Assembly: GCF_014646755.1 (NCBI RefSeq) | Contig: NZ_BMNW01000004.1 | Span: forward strand, 248,001-312,000 | Source of the DNA: Pseudomonas asuensis | GTDB taxonomy: Bacteria > Pseudomonadota > Gammaproteobacteria > Pseudomonadales > Pseudomonadaceae | Direction: 5' to 3' | DNA length: 64,000 bases | Shown here: one piece after another, positions 8,194 to 15,348 of the stretch | How the letters are laid out: every line of letters starts with the position of its first letter | Numbering within the stretch: position 1 is the stretch's first letter | The notes under the pieces: model-generated | Told to the model about the DNA's origin: nothing | The model's input: only the letters and a program-made list of their open reading frames with translations | Database searches by the model: none | Translations under genes and position numbers: made by a program

Positions 8194-9498
8194 TTACCGA
8201 TGGCGCATCCGCGCCGCTACGATTAATGACACCAGACAACCACCGGCCAGATAGGCTGCGACCAAATGCCAGGAGCCGTCATTGGCGCTGACCAGAGAAG
8301 CGGCAATAAACGGTGTGAAGCCACCCCCGATCACACTGGCGACCTGATAACCAACACCCGCCCCGCTGTAGCGGTACTCGGTGCCAAACGCTTCCGTAAA
8401 GAGCGGCTGTTGTACGCTTACAATCATGTCATGGGCCATATTGGCGAGCATGACGGCAAAGAACACAATCCAGCCAATCGAACGCGCTTCCAGGGCCAGA
8501 AAGAAAGGCACAGCCGAGAGTACGCCAATGGTGGCGCCGATCAGGTAAATGCGGCGCAGCCCATAGCGGTCCGCCAGCCAGGCGAAGCAGGGAATGGTCA
8601 CGCAGCTGATAGCACCCACCAGCAGGCCGATATTCAGGAATAGCTCGCGAGAAAGCCCGAGATTGGCTGTCGAGTAGCTGAGCGCGAAGGTTGTCACGAT
8701 GTACATGGTAAACAGTTCAGCCATGCGCAACGCGATGATCAGCAGAAAGGCACGCGGGTGGCGGCGCAGCGCCTCTACGATAGGGAGCTTGACGACCTTA
8801 TGAGGCTGGCTGACCTCTCGAATAAACTCGCGGGACTCCTCCATGCTGGAGCGCACCCACAGGGCAATCAGCACAAGCACAATGCTGAACAGAAACGGCA
8901 GGCGCCAGCCCCAGCTGTGAAAGGCTTCGTCGCTCAAAAAATGATCAAGTAGCGATACGCTGCCCGTGGCCAGGATCAACCCTACGCCAAAGCCTACCTG
9001 CACGCCGCTGCTGTAAAAGGCACGTTTAAGCGGTGGTGCACTTTCTACCGCCATCAAGGCAGCTCCGCCCCACTCGCCGCCTACGGCAAACCCTTGGATA
9101 GCACGCAAAATAACCAATAAAACGGGAGCCCACCAGCCAATGCTCGCATAAGTCGGTAGCAGACCGATCAGGGCTGTCGAGACGCCCATAAGCATGACGG
9201 TTAGTACCAGCATGCGCTTGCGACCAAGCTTGTCACCATAGTGACCAAATACAAAACCACCCAAGGGGCGGAATAGAAAGCCCACGCCAAATGTGGCAAA
9301 AGCGGCCAGTGTGCCCATGGCCGGGCTTACGTTGGGAAAGAATTCTTTATTGAAGATCAGCGCGGCTACGATGCCGTAGAGGAGAAAGTCGTACCAATCC
9401 ACAACCGCTCCTACAAAACTGCCAAGGGCAGCCTTGCGAGCCTGTGAATCGGAGCGACCCTGAGGTGCTGCATCGGTTGTTGAAGTCGTTAATGTCAT
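8194..9498 (-). CDS. MFS metabolite:H+ symporter (MHS family, ShiA/KgtP/ProP-like)
   Basis: About 434 residues from the ATG at 9498; a TTG at 9525 would add nine residues. Inner-membrane proton symporter of the MHS branch: VVDWYDFLLYGIVAALIF in the first helix, GHYGDKLGRKRML in loop 2-3, a large RAIQGFAVGGEWGGAALMAVE helix 4-5 signature, and a central loop with EESREF. Twelve helices can be followed. Substrates in this family include shikimate, alpha-ketoglutarate, proline/betaine and citrate; the sequence does not decide which. It is flanked on both sides, same strand, by the two paralogous microprotein genes. Confidence 0.9.
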   Translation of the reverse strand: MTLTTSTTDAAPQGRSDSQARKAALGSFVGAVVDWYDFLLYGIVAALIFNKEFFPNVSPAMGTLAAFATFGVGFLFRPLGGFVFGHYGDKLGRKRMLVLTVMLMGVSTALIGLLPTYASIGWWAPVLLVILRAIQGFAVGGEWGGAALMAVESAPPLKRAFYSSGVQVGFGVGLILATGSVSLLDHFLSDEAFHSWGWRLPFLFSIVLVLIALWVRSSMEESREFIREVSQPHKVVKLPIVEALRRHPRAFLLIIALRMAELFTMYIVTTFALSYSTANLGLSRELFLNIGLLVGAISCVTIPCFAWLADRYGLRRIYLIGATIGVLSAVPFFLALEARSIGWIVFFAVMLANMAHDMIVSVQQPLFTEAFGTEYRYSGAGVGYQVASVIGGGFTPFIAASLVSANDGSWHLVAAYLAGGCLVSLIVAARMRHR

Positions 9499-9525
9499 GG
9501 CTGAAGTACTGATAGCTGGAGGCAA

Positions 9526-9852
9526 ACCGTGAAAACCGGTCCGGTGACCCGTCCGTTGGCACGTTTACACTGCAAGTACAGGCGGCAAAACAGTCGGAAG
9601 GGTGTAAAGCAGGGATAGGGGCGTAACGATCAATATCGCATCGTAAAGGACGCGGCAGACAGGCAAGGCGCAGGAGAAGACATAGGGGACGTCCTTATAG
9701 TTTTAGTGGCTATACGAAGAAGAATTCGTGCCATAAGGACGGGATAGTGTGTTGCAACAGGCGATAGGTCAACTATACGGTCACACCCAACTCATGGACA
9801 ACGTGACCGTTAGTCGATTGACACTGACAAAAGATTCGCTTTGGCGAATAAG
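9526..9852. other. Intergenic region upstream of the MHS transporter
   Basis: 327 bases without a convincing gene. It holds a long imperfect hairpin (9690-9741). The short plus-strand ORFs here are not supported by any protein similarity. Confidence 0.5.
9690..9741. repeat. Long interrupted hairpin in the MHS transporter leader
   Basis: CGTCCTTAT (9690-9698) pairs with ATAAGGACG (9733-9741). Inside it, GGC (9708-9710) faces GCC (9730-9732) and ACGAA (9714-9718) faces TTCGT (9725-9729). The arms are separated by small internal loops. No T-tract follows. Confidence 0.45.
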
Positions 9853-10044
9853 TCACTCATCCATCAACTTTTTGCGATCTTCCACCGGAAGATTGCGGGT
9901 CTCTGGATCGAGATCTTCCAGCTCGCCATCAGCTTCGTCGAGATCATTAAGGGGTGCCTGATCCGCGCACCAGAGCTCATTGGCTGCAAGCAGTGTGCTG
10001 TAGTTGGCCAGACGGCAGGTGTGTGCAGGAATACCGGTAATCAT
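9853..10044 (-). CDS. Small acidic protein, paralogue of the 7907-8131 product
   Basis: 63 residues, ATG at 10044 behind a strong GGGAGG Shine-Dalgarno. It shares the core CADQAPLNDLDEAD.ELE..LDPETR with the microprotein 1.7 kb away, while the N-terminus (ITGIPAHTCRLANYST...) and the C-terminus (VEDRKKLMDE) differ. It is acidic, without signal peptide or membrane segment. It lies upstream of the MHS transporter on the same strand, 354 bases before that gene's start. The good ribosome site and the paralogue support a real gene. The function is unknown. Confidence 0.62.
   Translation of the reverse strand: MITGIPAHTCRLANYSTLLAANELWCADQAPLNDLDEADGELEDLDPETRNLPVEDRKKLMDE
9919..9972. repeat. Copy B of the 54-bp direct repeat (microprotein core)
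   Basis: Same-orientation partner of 8021-8074. The longest uninterrupted match runs through the LNDLDEAD codons. The two copies lie 1.9 kb apart around the transporter. Confidence 0.7.
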
Positions 10045-10283
10045 CTTGAGTCCCTCCCAGGAAATACCGATGAATGCTGTTTCAGCTTAGTCCGGTAATC
10101 GCAGCGGGAGGTTGCAACCGATCATCGGTTGGTTCGGCGAGGGGGTACGTTGCTGGAGTTGATGGGTATCGCTATAAGCTCAACCCATCCGACCCACTAT
10201 TCATACGCAGGACAGGTTGAGCGCAGCAATACCCGTCACAGGTATCTCGTCATCAAAAGACCAGACGCCAGATAACAGACAGC

Positions 10284-10886
10284 TTAAAACCGGTCGCGAA
10301 TGACTACTTCATCGTAAGGCAGCTTGCCCGTCCGCGGATGGGCCGGCTCAGCAGACTTGCCGATGGAAATCATCAGGCTGACGGCATGGTCTTCAGGCAG
10401 GTTGATCAGCTTGGCCACAGCATCAAAATCAAAACCAACCATAGGGCAGCTGTCGTAATCCATGCCCTTGGCAGCCAACATCAGGGTTTGTGCCACCAGA
10501 CCAGTGCTACGCATGGCTTCATCGCGCTGGGCCTGAGGCTTGTCGCGGTAATAGGCGTCAATGGCTGGAACCATGAAGTCCTGCACGGCCTGCGGCGCCT
10601 CGCTCCAGATGCGGGCAGCATTCTTTTCCCAGCTGGCGATATCGGCACATACGATGACGAGCAGCGAGGAATCGGTAATCTGGGCCTGATCCCAGCCTAC
10701 CGCACGAATCTGCTGACGCAGCGCCGGGTCTGTCACCGCTACCAGACGCACGTGCTGCAGGTTGAACGACGTCGGTGCCAGCAGGGCATGGCTCAGCAGC
10801 TGGCGCTGCTCATCATCGGTCATGCGGTGAGAGGCATCGTAATGGCGAATGGCGCGACGGGCGTTAATGGTTTCGAGGATATTCAT
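10284..10886 (-). CDS. Nitroreductase-family FMN oxidoreductase
   Basis: 200 residues from the ATG at 10886, which has a GAAGGA ribosome site; an upstream start at 10937 is less likely. Nitroreductase fold: the N-terminal INARRAIRHYD contains the FMN-phosphate-binding RR..R pattern, APTSFNLQHVR is the second FMN site, and the C-terminal MISIGKSAEPAHPRTGKLPYDEVVI is typical. Such enzymes reduce quinones, nitro compounds or enals with NAD(P)H. The physiological substrate is not evident. It is divergent from the sugar porter with a 302-base gap. Confidence 0.88.
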   Translation of the reverse strand: MNILETINARRAIRHYDASHRMTDDEQRQLLSHALLAPTSFNLQHVRLVAVTDPALRQQIRAVGWDQAQITDSSLLVIVCADIASWEKNAARIWSEAPQAVQDFMVPAIDAYYRDKPQAQRDEAMRSTGLVAQTLMLAAKGMDYDSCPMVGFDFDAVAKLINLPEDHAVSLMISIGKSAEPAHPRTGKLPYDEVVIRDRF

Positions 10887-11138
10887 ACTGCGTTCCTTCA
10901 AATAAAAGTCAGGCCAGCACAAGCGTTGGAGCCGCAACGGCCGTTTGGAAATCGTGGCGCAGAACGTAAAGGATAGTCGCGCATTTATCCAATCAAGCGT
11001 ACTGATTCATTCCATCGATATGGCCAATGCCGCTTCGCTAGACATCTGCTGAAACGTTTATGCAAAAAAGTAATCGAACCCCCGTTTGATGACAATTTGT
11101 TTCTAAACCATCGTTCTTAGAGCAGTCTTTTAGCGGCT

Positions 11139-11156
11139 CGCCTGTTCTGACAGGCG
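11139..11156. repeat. Short perfect hairpin in the sugar-porter leader
   Basis: CGCCTGT (11139-11145) and ACAGGCG (11150-11156), 4-base loop, ending 32 bases before the sugar-porter start codon. It could be a repressor site or an mRNA hairpin. Confidence 0.4.
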
Positions 11157-11165
11157 CGTCTGGAT

Positions 11166-11175
11166 ACAATAAAAG
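11166..11175 (+). promoter_or_regulatory. Possible Hfq/Crc-type A-rich site before the sugar porter
   Basis: ACAATAAAAG lies 14-23 bases before the ATG, next to the ribosome-binding region. It resembles the A-rich 'CA motifs' (AAnAAnAA) through which Hfq and Crc repress catabolic mRNAs in Pseudomonas, but the match is imperfect. A crc gene is present at 35280. Confidence 0.3.
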
Positions 11176-11188
11176 CAGGCAGCATTAC

Positions 11189-12592
11189 ATGGAATCTCCC
11201 AGCCTTACCCTCTCGGCCCCTGCCGCTCCGGCGCGCAAAGGCCTCGTTCTTCTCATTGCAATCATTGCCGCCCTGGGTGGCCTTCTCTTTGGTTACGATA
11301 CCGGCATTATTGGCGTTGCCCTTCTTGGCCTTGGCCGAGAGTTCGCGCTGAATGACACCCTCAAGCAACTTGTCACGGGCGCCATCATTTTTGGCGCACT
11401 GTTCGGCTGCCTGGGCACTGGCCCGATCTCTGACCGGCTCGGCCGGCGCCGCACCATTATTCTGGTAGGACTGGTCTTCGCACTCGGTTCAATTCTGTCT
11501 GCCATTTCGCCTAACGTTACTGTTCTGATCCTGTCGCGCTTTTTATTGGGTTTGAGTGCCGGTAGCTCGACGCAAATCATCCCGGTCTATATCGCTGAGG
11601 TGGCACCGCCGCAGCACCGGGGCAAGCTGGTCGTCCTGTTCCAGTTCATGGTGGTCAGCGGCATTACCGTTGCTTACTTCACCGGTTTTGCGCTGGACGA
11701 GCACTGGCGCTGGATGTTTGGTCTGGGTGTAGTACCGGCTTTGATTCTGCTGGCGGGTATGTCAGTACTGCCTGAGAGTCCACGCTGGCTCCTGTCGCGC
11801 GGCCGTGAACAGGACGCGCTGGCAGTGCTGGAGCGCGTACGAGGTGACGAGGCGGCTGCACGCCAGGAACTGACCGAGATCAAGACCGTGAGCGATGCAC
11901 CGGAAGGCACCTGGCGGGACCTGCTCCAGCCGTGGGTTCGCCCTGCGTTGCTCGTGGGCGCCTGTATCTCCATGTTCTCGCAGATCACTGGCAACAACGC
12001 CCTCGTCTATTACGCACCGACTATTCTGACTCAGGCGGGCTTTTCCGATCAGACGGCGGTTCTGGCCACCGGCTGCAGCACCATCCTGGTGGTGATCATG
12101 ACCGTGATCGGCAGCCTTCTGGTGGATCGCATCGGCCGCCGTCGCTACCTGCTGATCCTGATCCCCGGCTCGATCATCGCGCTGGCCATCATGGGCTACC
12201 TGTTCCAAGGCGCAGGCCCGACCACTGATGCCCAGCGCTGGTTAGTGGTGGGCTGTCTAGCGGCCTACCTGATGTTCAACTGTGGCGGCTTTGGTGTGTG
12301 CATCTGGTTGATCAACTCGGAAGTCTACCCGCTGTTCGTACGTGGCAAGGGTGCCAGCGTTGGAGCCTTCAGCCACTGGTTCTTCGATCTGGTTGTCACC
12401 CTGACTACCCTGAGCCTGGTGACTTGGCTGGGCGCTGCTCACACGTTCTGGTTATACGCAGGCATCTCGTTGCTGGCCCTGGTCTTCATCTGGCGCTTCG
12501 TGCCTGAAACCCGTGGCAAGAGCCTGGAGAAGATCGAGCACGAGCTACGTGAGCATCGCTTTTACCCCTACCAACAGCGCCGCGCTCAGTGA
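11189..12592 (+). CDS. MFS sugar porter (GalP/AraE/XylE-type sugar:H+ symporter)
   Basis: 467 residues, usual for the family. It imports a monosaccharide with protons across the inner membrane. Sugar-porter signatures are all visible: GYDTGIIGVAL in helix 1, DRLGRRRTI after helix 2, RFLLGLSAGSSTQIIPVYIAE, PESPRWLLSRGRE at the end of helix 6, a second D.IGRRR (DRIGRRRYL) and PETRGKSLE at the C-terminus. The sugar is not determinable by eye. No catabolic gene is adjacent. The leader carries a hairpin and an A-rich motif consistent with carbon-source control. Confidence 0.93.
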   Translation: MESPSLTLSAPAAPARKGLVLLIAIIAALGGLLFGYDTGIIGVALLGLGREFALNDTLKQLVTGAIIFGALFGCLGTGPISDRLGRRRTIILVGLVFALGSILSAISPNVTVLILSRFLLGLSAGSSTQIIPVYIAEVAPPQHRGKLVVLFQFMVVSGITVAYFTGFALDEHWRWMFGLGVVPALILLAGMSVLPESPRWLLSRGREQDALAVLERVRGDEAAARQELTEIKTVSDAPEGTWRDLLQPWVRPALLVGACISMFSQITGNNALVYYAPTILTQAGFSDQTAVLATGCSTILVVIMTVIGSLLVDRIGRRRYLLILIPGSIIALAIMGYLFQGAGPTTDAQRWLVVGCLAAYLMFNCGGFGVCIWLINSEVYPLFVRGKGASVGAFSHWFFDLVVTLTTLSLVTWLGAAHTFWLYAGISLLALVFIWRFVPETRGKSLEKIEHELREHRFYPYQQRRAQ

Positions 12593-12602
12593 CGTTGTCA
12601 TG

Positions 12603-12631
12603 CATGGCCCATCCGCAATGGCCGGGCCATG
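12603..12631. terminator. Hairpin between convergent MFS genes
   Basis: CATGGCCC (12603-12610) and GGGCCATG (12624-12631), perfect 8-bp stem with 13-base loop, in the 44-base gap between two convergent stop codons. The T-tract is poor (TCCTTT). Confidence 0.6.
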
Positions 12632-12636
12632 TCCTT

Positions 12637-13839
12637 TCAAGCCCTGCCAGCTTCGCGCTGGCGAGGCTGCACCTTCCACATGATCACCATAGCCAGGAGC
12701 GGCGCCAGCGTGACTACAGCAGCAAAGAACTCACCCGTCTGCCGCAGTCCGAATACCTCTGCCGATACCCCTACGCCAATCACCGGCAGCGACATCGCTA
12801 CGTAATAGGTCACAAAGAGCGTTGAGGTTACAGCTGCCTTGTGCTCCCGCGGGCTCGCACCTGTCACGGCGTTCATACCGGCCCGAAATACAATGCCTTG
12901 CCCGGCTCCCGCGATTACCGTTCCCAGGAGCAGAAATCCAACCTGTGCAATGGCAATGCTGACACCAATGGTAGCGGTGCCAAGCGAGAGGGCAATGCAG
13001 CCAATCGTCATGTGTAAGCGTGCAGGCAGCTTTTTCAGCAATGCCTGCCCGATGATGGATGAGACAAACAGCAGGCAGATGACCGCACCGATGGTAACGC
13101 CATGGGTATGCCCCATGACTTGGCCCATAATGGCCGGCACAACCGCTGTAAACAGCCCCGCTACGCTAAAACCCGCCATGCCCGAAAGCGCGGCAGGGAT
13201 AAACAGGACTCGAATTTCGCGCGGCAGATGGGGCCGCTGTATCTGCAATCGTGGCCTGGCCGGACGCTGAACCGTCTCGTGGGCCAGCAGCACGCCTGTG
13301 GCGGCCACGGCCAAGTAGATCAGGTACAGGCTGAACACCAGATGCGTTGGATAGGGCAGATACGTGGACAAAATACCTGCCACCAGAGGGCCCAAGCCCA
13401 GCCCGAGCATGTTGGAAGCCGTAGCCACCAACGTCGAGACATTGCGCCACGGCTCAGGCGCCAGTTCTAGTACCGCTACGGTGGCCGTACCGGTATAGAT
13501 GCCCGCAGAAAACCCGGAAAACAGCCGCGCCAGCATCAGCCCACCGATACTGTGGCTGAACAAAAACATCACCGTGCTAACGGCCGACAGGGCAATACCG
13601 GCCAACAGCATCGGCCGCCGCCCCAGCTGATCGGACCAGCTCCCCGCCACCAACAGCGCCGCAATCACGCCTGCGGCATAAATGGAAAAGATCAGCGTCA
13701 CCCACGTCTCGCCAAAGCCCATCTCCTGTTGATAAAACACATACAGCGGTGTGGGCAGCGTAGTCCCCATCATGGTGATCAGGAAAGCACAGGCCACCCA
13801 GATAAAGGCGCGACGGGACTGTGAAGCACTCGCAGGCAT
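12637..13839 (-). CDS. MFS transporter, drug-efflux or metabolite-exporter type
   Basis: 400 residues, 12 predicted helices, ATG at 13839 with AGGAG. GSWSDQLGRRPMLLAG is the loop 2-3 MFS motif A, and helix 4-5 carries ARLFSGFSAGIYTGTATVAVLE. The N-terminus opens TTLPTPLYVFYQQEMGF, a pattern of putative exporters in proteobacteria. The substrate cannot be deduced. It is convergent with the sugar porter and has no adjacent regulator gene. Confidence 0.85.
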   Translation of the reverse strand: MPASASQSRRAFIWVACAFLITMMGTTLPTPLYVFYQQEMGFGETWVTLIFSIYAAGVIAALLVAGSWSDQLGRRPMLLAGIALSAVSTVMFLFSHSIGGLMLARLFSGFSAGIYTGTATVAVLELAPEPWRNVSTLVATASNMLGLGLGPLVAGILSTYLPYPTHLVFSLYLIYLAVAATGVLLAHETVQRPARPRLQIQRPHLPREIRVLFIPAALSGMAGFSVAGLFTAVVPAIMGQVMGHTHGVTIGAVICLLFVSSIIGQALLKKLPARLHMTIGCIALSLGTATIGVSIAIAQVGFLLLGTVIAGAGQGIVFRAGMNAVTGASPREHKAAVTSTLFVTYYVAMSLPVIGVGVSAEVFGLRQTGEFFAAVVTLAPLLAMVIMWKVQPRQREAGRA

Positions 13840-14094
13840 GCTTGCTCCTAAGCGTATTGATCATTATTTGAGCAGCCCGACCGGAAGCGATCGGGAAAGG
13901 AGGTAGACCGGATGCGATGGCGAAGCGTTCGGTAGAGTAATGCCCTGAGAGGTATCGCTCTGTGCTGTTTAGCACGATGGGTATCATTGCACTCAATGCC
14001 TTTTTCTAAAACGATGAACATAACGTATAGGCATGGACGAGGCGTGTAGCCTGACCTTGCAATACCCATCAACCTAACACCATACGGGTACAGC

Positions 14095-15141
14095 CTACTC
14101 CACCATCCCGAAATACCGCTCGATAGCGGCCATGTCAGCACCGCTCGCCAATGCCAGCGACAGAAGAATGCGTGACTTCTGCGGACTGAAGAATCCGCTG
14201 CCAATGCCTTCTTCCTTCTTGCTGACGAACCCTGAGCCGGTGCGGGTGGAACGAATTACAGGAATACCTTGCTCCATGAGTTTTTTAACGGTTGCCTTGG
14301 TACGCGTCGGAATGGAGCCATTGCCCATTCCTGCAATGACGATTCCTTTTGCACCATCCTTGATCGCCGCATCGAGAAGCGCACTGTCTTGGTCCTGGTA
14401 GCTGTACAGGATTACCACCTTGGGCAGGCTCTCTTCCTTCGAAACATCAAAACTCATCTTGCCGGTGGGTATGGCCGGTGAGTAATAGAATCGGGGCGTG
14501 ATACCGACAAAGCCGCCCAGGTAACCCTGCTCGGCTGCGCGGAAGGTATCAGGCGTGGTCGAATTGGTTTTGGTGGCGTAGAAAGCCGAACTGATACGGT
14601 CGTTCAGGACAACCATCGTCCCGCGCCCATTGGCCTTGTCATTGGCTGCCAGGCTTACCGCTTCGAGCAGGTTCATTGGTCCGTCGGCTCCTACAGCGGT
14701 AGCGGGACGCATCGCTCCGACTATGACGACAGGCTTTTTGCTGTTTACCGTCAGGTCGAGAAAAAAGGCTGTCTCCTCCAGCGTGTCGGTGCCATGAGTT
14801 ACTACCACACCGTGAACAGCTGGGTCTTTGAACTTTTCATTGATCATCTTAGACAGCTTTAGCAGTGTCTTCTGATCCATGTCCTGGCTGGGCATGTTGG
14901 CGAGCTGCTCACCCGTGACTGTCGCCACTTGACTCAACTCTGGCACTGCCTTGATCAGCGTCTCGATACCTAACTTGCCAGCATCGTAATCGGTGGTATC
15001 GGTGCTGGAAGCCGAACTGCCTGCAATAGTGCCGCCGGTAGCGTAGATGACAACACTGGGCTTGGCGTCTGCGGCAAAAAGGGGTGAAGCAGAGAGCGCC
15101 AAGGCAGCACCTAGAAACACAGAAGCAAAACGAACAGCCAT
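14095..15141 (-). CDS. ansB: Periplasmic type II L-asparaginase / glutaminase-asparaginase
   Basis: 348 residues with a clear signal peptide (1-23, cleavage after LFA). It hydrolyses asparagine and often glutamine to the acid and ammonia in the periplasm. Catalytic elements: TGGTIAG (35-41) with the nucleophilic Thr38, and VVTHGTDTLEET (113-124) with the Thr-Asp-Lys-type second site; a Lys-equivalent segment VGAMRPATAVGADGPMNL follows. Length and motifs match the Pseudomonas glutaminase-asparaginase group. The leader contains a perfect 15-bp inverted repeat close to the ribosome site (15161-15194). Confidence 0.94.
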   Translation of the reverse strand: MAVRFASVFLGAALALSASPLFAADAKPSVVIYATGGTIAGSSASSTDTTDYDAGKLGIETLIKAVPELSQVATVTGEQLANMPSQDMDQKTLLKLSKMINEKFKDPAVHGVVVTHGTDTLEETAFFLDLTVNSKKPVVIVGAMRPATAVGADGPMNLLEAVSLAANDKANGRGTMVVLNDRISSAFYATKTNSTTPDTFRAAEQGYLGGFVGITPRFYYSPAIPTGKMSFDVSKEESLPKVVILYSYQDQDSALLDAAIKDGAKGIVIAGMGNGSIPTRTKATVKKLMEQGIPVIRSTRTGSGFVSKKEEGIGSGFFSPQKSRILLSLALASGADMAAIERYFGMVE

Positions 15142-15160
15142 GCAATGTCCTTACTGTGAA

Positions 15161-15194
15161 ACAGAAATGCGCAACTACGGTTGCGCATTTCTGT
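15161..15194. repeat. Perfect 15-bp inverted repeat in the asparaginase leader
   Basis: ACAGAAATGCGCAAC (15161-15175), loop TACG, GTTGCGCATTTCTGT (15180-15194). It ends 19 bases before the start codon, about eight bases upstream of the AAGGA ribosome site. No T-tract follows in the gene direction. It is a protein-binding dyad or a very stable mRNA hairpin. Confidence 0.75.
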
Positions 15195-15313
15195 AGGCAA
15201 AGACTATGCCCTGCTCTGTTGCAACCGCGGGAGAGCCAATCAATATCGAGCCGCTCCACCCGTTCTATAAGGTAGGTAACGTTGGACGGAGCGGAGCTTT
15301 TTACTCAGCTACA

Positions 15314-15336
15314 AGCGCTGCTCCATTAACAGCGCT
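15314..15336. repeat. Small inverted repeat after the ThDP-enzyme gene
   Basis: AGCGCTG (15314-15320) and CAGCGCT (15330-15336), just past the stop codon at 15349 of the minus-strand gene. It may act as a weak terminator. Confidence 0.4.
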
Positions 15337-15348
15337 GAGCAATTACTC

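Noticed and set aside
15195-15250. Sigma54 promoter before asparaginase
   Set aside because: TGGC and TTGC elements are present but the GG-to-GC spacing is 13, not 10.
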